From: Acidobacteriota bacterium
GTDB taxonomy: Bacteria > Acidobacteriota > Holophagae > Acanthopleuribacterales > Acanthopleuribacteraceae
Assembly: GCA_030066195.1 (NCBI GenBank)
Contig: JASJCB010000092.1
Span: 1-42,748 of the forward strand
Direction: 5' to 3'
DNA length: 42,748 nt
In this document: in pieces, positions 40,128 through 42,748 of the stretch
How the letters are laid out: each line of letters starts with the position of its first letter
Position numbering within the stretch: position 1 is the first letter of the stretch
Made by a program: the position numbers and the translations under genes
The notes under the pieces: model-generated
Database searches by the model: none
What the model was told of the DNA's origin: nothing
Seen by the model: only the letters and a program-made list of their open reading frames with translations

Positions 40128-42748
40128 ATGACCGATTATCGATTCGATGTCTTCATCAGCTACAGTTCCAAAGATGCCTGGGTGCGGGAATGGCTGTTGC
40201 CCGCATTGGAAGCGGCGGGATTATCGGTCTGCATCGATTTCCGCGATTTCGACCTGGGTCTGGCCGCTTTAATCAATATGGAAAATGCGGTTCTGCATAG
40301 TCAGCGGACCCTGGCCGTGTTTACCCCCAATTGGGTCAAAAGCGAATGGACCCATTTCGAGGCCCTGATGACCCAAACTGCCGACCCGGTCGGCTTCCGC
40401 CGCTCCCTGATTCCTATCATGCTGACCGACTGCGAACTCCCACCCAGACTCGCCATGCTCACCTGGGCCGATTTCCGCGACTCGGCCCGACACGGCGAGG
40501 AACTGGACCGCCTGCTCATTCAACTGGGCAAAACCGACACCAAACTGTCGCCCGCGACCAAAAAACCACCCCGTATCCAACTCAGCAAAATGCCGATCAC
40601 CCCGGACAAACTCTTCGGCCGCGACCAACAACTAACCATGCTGGACAACGCCTGGACCGATGACGACACCGCCATTCAAATCCTGGTAGCCTGGGGCGGC
40701 GTGGGTAAAACCGCTCTGGCCAACCGCTGGATCACCACCATGAAACAAAGCCAATGGCACGGCGCCAAACGGGTCTATGCCTGGAGCTTTTACAGCCAGG
40801 GCTCGGGTGACGACCGCCAGGTCAGTTCAGACCCCTTCATCGACCACGCCTTGCGCTGGTTCGGCGATCCCGACCCAAGCGAGGGCGATGCCTGGGCCAA
40901 AGCCCAACGCCTGGCCGATCGGATCGCCGAGCAAAAAACCCTGCTGATCCTGGACGGATTGGAACCCCTGCAACATCCCCCGGGCGTCATGCAAGGCCGC
41001 CTGCGCGATGCGGGCATGAAACATCTCCTCCGCGCCCTGGCCCGACAGATGAACGGCCTCTGCCTGATCACCACCCGCATCGTCGTGGAAGACCTGGACG
41101 GCCTGGCCGCCGGCCACCATCTGGAGCATCTGGACACTGAGGCCGGCAGCCAACTCCTGGCTTATCTGGGCGTGGACGGCAACGATGAAGAACGAGCCGA
41201 GGCCGTCACCGAATACGGCGGTCACGCCCTGGCCTTGACCCTGCTGGGCCGCTACTTGAAATCAGCCCACCACGGCGATCTGCGTCGCCGCGACAAGATC
41301 CCCAACCTGGAGGACGAGGATCTCAAGGGAGAACACGCCTTCAAGGTGATGAGGGCCTACGAAACCTGGCTACACGACACCCCGGAACTGGAATTGCTCT
41401 TCCTTATGGGCTTATTCGACCGTCCAGTGGAATCGGGAGCAATCGATGCCTTACTCGGCGACACCGAACTGAAGCTCGGGCTTATGGGCAAACTCCGCCG
41501 CTTGTTTGGAAGTGTATCCAATCCACTCTTGGAATTCACCAAAGGCTTGAGACGACTAAACCAAAGCGAATGGCAGGCCACGATCACCCACCTACGCGAT
41601 CTGGGCCTGCTCTCGGCGCAAGATTGGCCCGAGGGTTCACTGGACGCCCACCCGCTGGTCCGCGAACACTTCGGTGCCAGACTGGAACAGAACCACCCCG
41701 AGACCTTCCAAGCCGCCCATGAGCGCCTGTACCACTATTACCGTCAACAGCCGAAAAAAGAGCAACCGGACACCCTGGCCGAGATGGAACCCCTCTTCCG
41801 CGCGGTAACCCACGGTTGCCGCGCCGGCAAACACCAGGAGTCGGCGGAAGAAGTGTACTTGAAACGAATGCTTCGGGGAGAAGAGAGCTATCTGAATCAC
41901 CAACTCGGGGCCTATGGCGCCGACCTGGCGGCCGTGGCCAACTTTTTCCAAACCCCCTGGACCACCCCGTCGCCGGGGCTGACGGCGGCGGATCAGGCGC
42001 TCGTCCTCAACTGGGCCGGTTTCGGCTTGCGAGCGCTGGGCCGTTTGCGTGAGGCGACCCAGCCGTTAGCTGCTTGTACCGAATTATATTTATCGCAGAA
42101 AAATTGGAAATTCGCAGCAATGAATGAAGGCAACCTCAGCGAACTGTGGTTGACCCTGGGTGACGTGCCGCGGGCGGTCGAGGCGGCCACGCGGGTCGTC
42201 GACTTTGCGGATAAGTCCGACGACAGCTTCTGGAAGATGGTGGCCCGCACCCAACTGGCCAATGCCCGTCATCAGGCGGCGGAAACCGAACGGGCCGCGG
42301 CCCTGTTTGCCGAGGTTGATACTTTGGCGCAGGAACGAGGGAATGCCTATTTGTCCTCCACGCCAGCATTTTTTTACAATGATTTGTTGGTAGACCAAAA
42401 TAAGCTAGGAAGTGCCAAAGAACGGGCAGAGTACTCTCTAGGTGTTTCTAAAAGAAACAACTGGCTTTTGGATATGAGCTTGGATCAACTTATCCTAGGC
42501 CGTGCAGCTCACGCCGCCTGGCGCACCGGTGAGGGCACGCCGGAGGAAGCGGCGACCCTGCTGGACGACGCGCTAACTGCCCTGCGCAAGGCCAACTCGA
42601 TGCACCATGTCCCAAGAGGCCACCTTGCCCGAGCGGCCTTCAACATCGACCGAGGTTACCTGAAAGCGGCCGAGGCCGACCTGAACGGAGCCCGCCACAT
42701 CGCCGAACGCGGCGAGATGAAGCTGCACCTCACCGACATCGCCCTGGC
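40128..42748 (+). CDS. TIR - STAND (NB-ARC) ATPase - TPR protein, NLR-like (3' end outside window)
   Basis: 873 codons are visible. Residues 1-140 are a TIR domain: DVFISYSSKD, a BB-loop region (FRDFDLGL) and SEWTHFE with Glu78 in the position of the catalytic Glu of NAD+-cleaving TIRs. Residues about 165-450 are a STAND/NB-ARC ATPase: Walker A GGVGKT with Lys194, Walker B LLILDGLE with Asp276, sensor LITTR, the GLPL-equivalent GGHALAL (about 364), and a winged-helix HPLVREHF with His508. From about residue 620 helical repeats look like TPRs (ALGRLREA, LGDVPRAVEAA), the usual sensor region. Proteins of this plan act as intracellular sensors that oligomerise on ligand binding and let the TIR deplete NAD+, as in antiphage abortive infection. 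The start at 40128 has GGAG 8 nt upstream. The trigger is unknown and the C-terminus is not in view. Confidence 0.9.
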   Translation, partial: MTDYRFDVFISYSSKDAWVREWLLPALEAAGLSVCIDFRDFDLGLAALINMENAVLHSQRTLAVFTPNWVKSEWTHFEALMTQTADPVGFRRSLIPIMLTDCELPPRLAMLTWADFRDSARHGEELDRLLIQLGKTDTKLSPATKKPPRIQLSKMPITPDKLFGRDQQLTMLDNAWTDDDTAIQILVAWGGVGKTALANRWITTMKQSQWHGAKRVYAWSFYSQGSGDDRQVSSDPFIDHALRWFGDPDPSEGDAWAKAQRLADRIAEQKTLLILDGLEPLQHPPGVMQGRLRDAGMKHLLRALARQMNGLCLITTRIVVEDLDGLAAGHHLEHLDTEAGSQLLAYLGVDGNDEERAEAVTEYGGHALALTLLGRYLKSAHHGDLRRRDKIPNLEDEDLKGEHAFKVMRAYETWLHDTPELELLFLMGLFDRPVESGAIDALLGDTELKLGLMGKLRRLFGSVSNPLLEFTKGLRRLNQSEWQATITHLRDLGLLSAQDWPEGSLDAHPLVREHFGARLEQNHPETFQAAHERLYHYYRQQPKKEQPDTLAEMEPLFRAVTHGCRAGKHQESAEEVYLKRMLRGEESYLNHQLGAYGADLAAVANFFQTPWTTPSPGLTAADQALVLNWAGFGLRALGRLREATQPLAACTELYLSQKNWKFAAMNEGNLSELWLTLGDVPRAVEAATRVVDFADKSDDSFWKMVARTQLANARHQAAETERAAALFAEVDTLAQERGNAYLSSTPAFFYNDLLVDQNKLGSAKERAEYSLGVSKRNNWLLDMSLDQLILGRAAHAAWRTGEGTPEEAATLLDDALTALRKANSMHHVPRGHLARAAFNIDRGYLKAAEADLNGARHIAERGEMKLHLTDIAL

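Overview
The window is dominated by one minus-strand transcription unit of about 36.7 kb that holds only three genes. In order of transcription they are: a giant secreted multidomain protein (about 7,720 aa, 16281-39443); a giant secreted RHS/YD-repeat polymorphic toxin (about 4,279 aa, 3445-16284); and a small gene in immunity position (232 aa, 2750-3448). Both junctions are 4-nt ATGA stop/start overlaps, so the three products look translationally coupled. The toxin ends with RHS core, pre-toxin linker, self-cleaving Hint domain and a PD-(D/E)XK nuclease tip resembling the Tox-REase-7 group. The tip and the immunity gene are visibly poorer in GC than the RHS body, as expected for an exchanged cassette. 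The giant partner is built from roughly 20 carboxypeptidase-regulatory-like beta-sandwich repeats, glycine-rich solenoid modules, Ig/CARDB/carbohydrate-binding-like domains and seven LamG-like domains alternating with FnIII. This is the layout of a very large surface adhesin or scaffold.

Left of the operon (1802-2749) lies an AT-rich, repeat-laden stretch with duplicated sequence blocks, palindromes, a plus-strand gene remnant that abuts the end of the immunity gene, a doubtful tiny ORF and a clear intrinsic terminator on the minus strand. Beyond it, 1-1795 (minus, cut by the window edge) encodes a secreted parallel beta-helix protein with a choice-of-anchor-Q-like motif, a cadherin/Ig-like domain and the start of a thrombospondin-C-like/lectin-like domain.

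Right of the operon (39444-40127) is an intergenic region holding an inverted pair of a ~65-90 bp element (46 bp perfect in each arm). Transcribed away from the operon at 40128-42748 (plus, cut by the window edge) is a TIR - STAND/NB-ARC ATPase - TPR protein, an architecture found in NLR-like antiphage and abortive-infection proteins.

Organism: high-GC coding DNA, Sec signal peptides without sortase motifs, very large surface proteins and a TIR-STAND gene suggest a large-genome Gram-negative-type bacterium with complex interactions (Acidobacteriota such as Acanthopleuribacter relatives, Myxococcota or similar). The phylum cannot be fixed from this sequence alone. No tRNA, rRNA, CRISPR array or intact transposase was seen.
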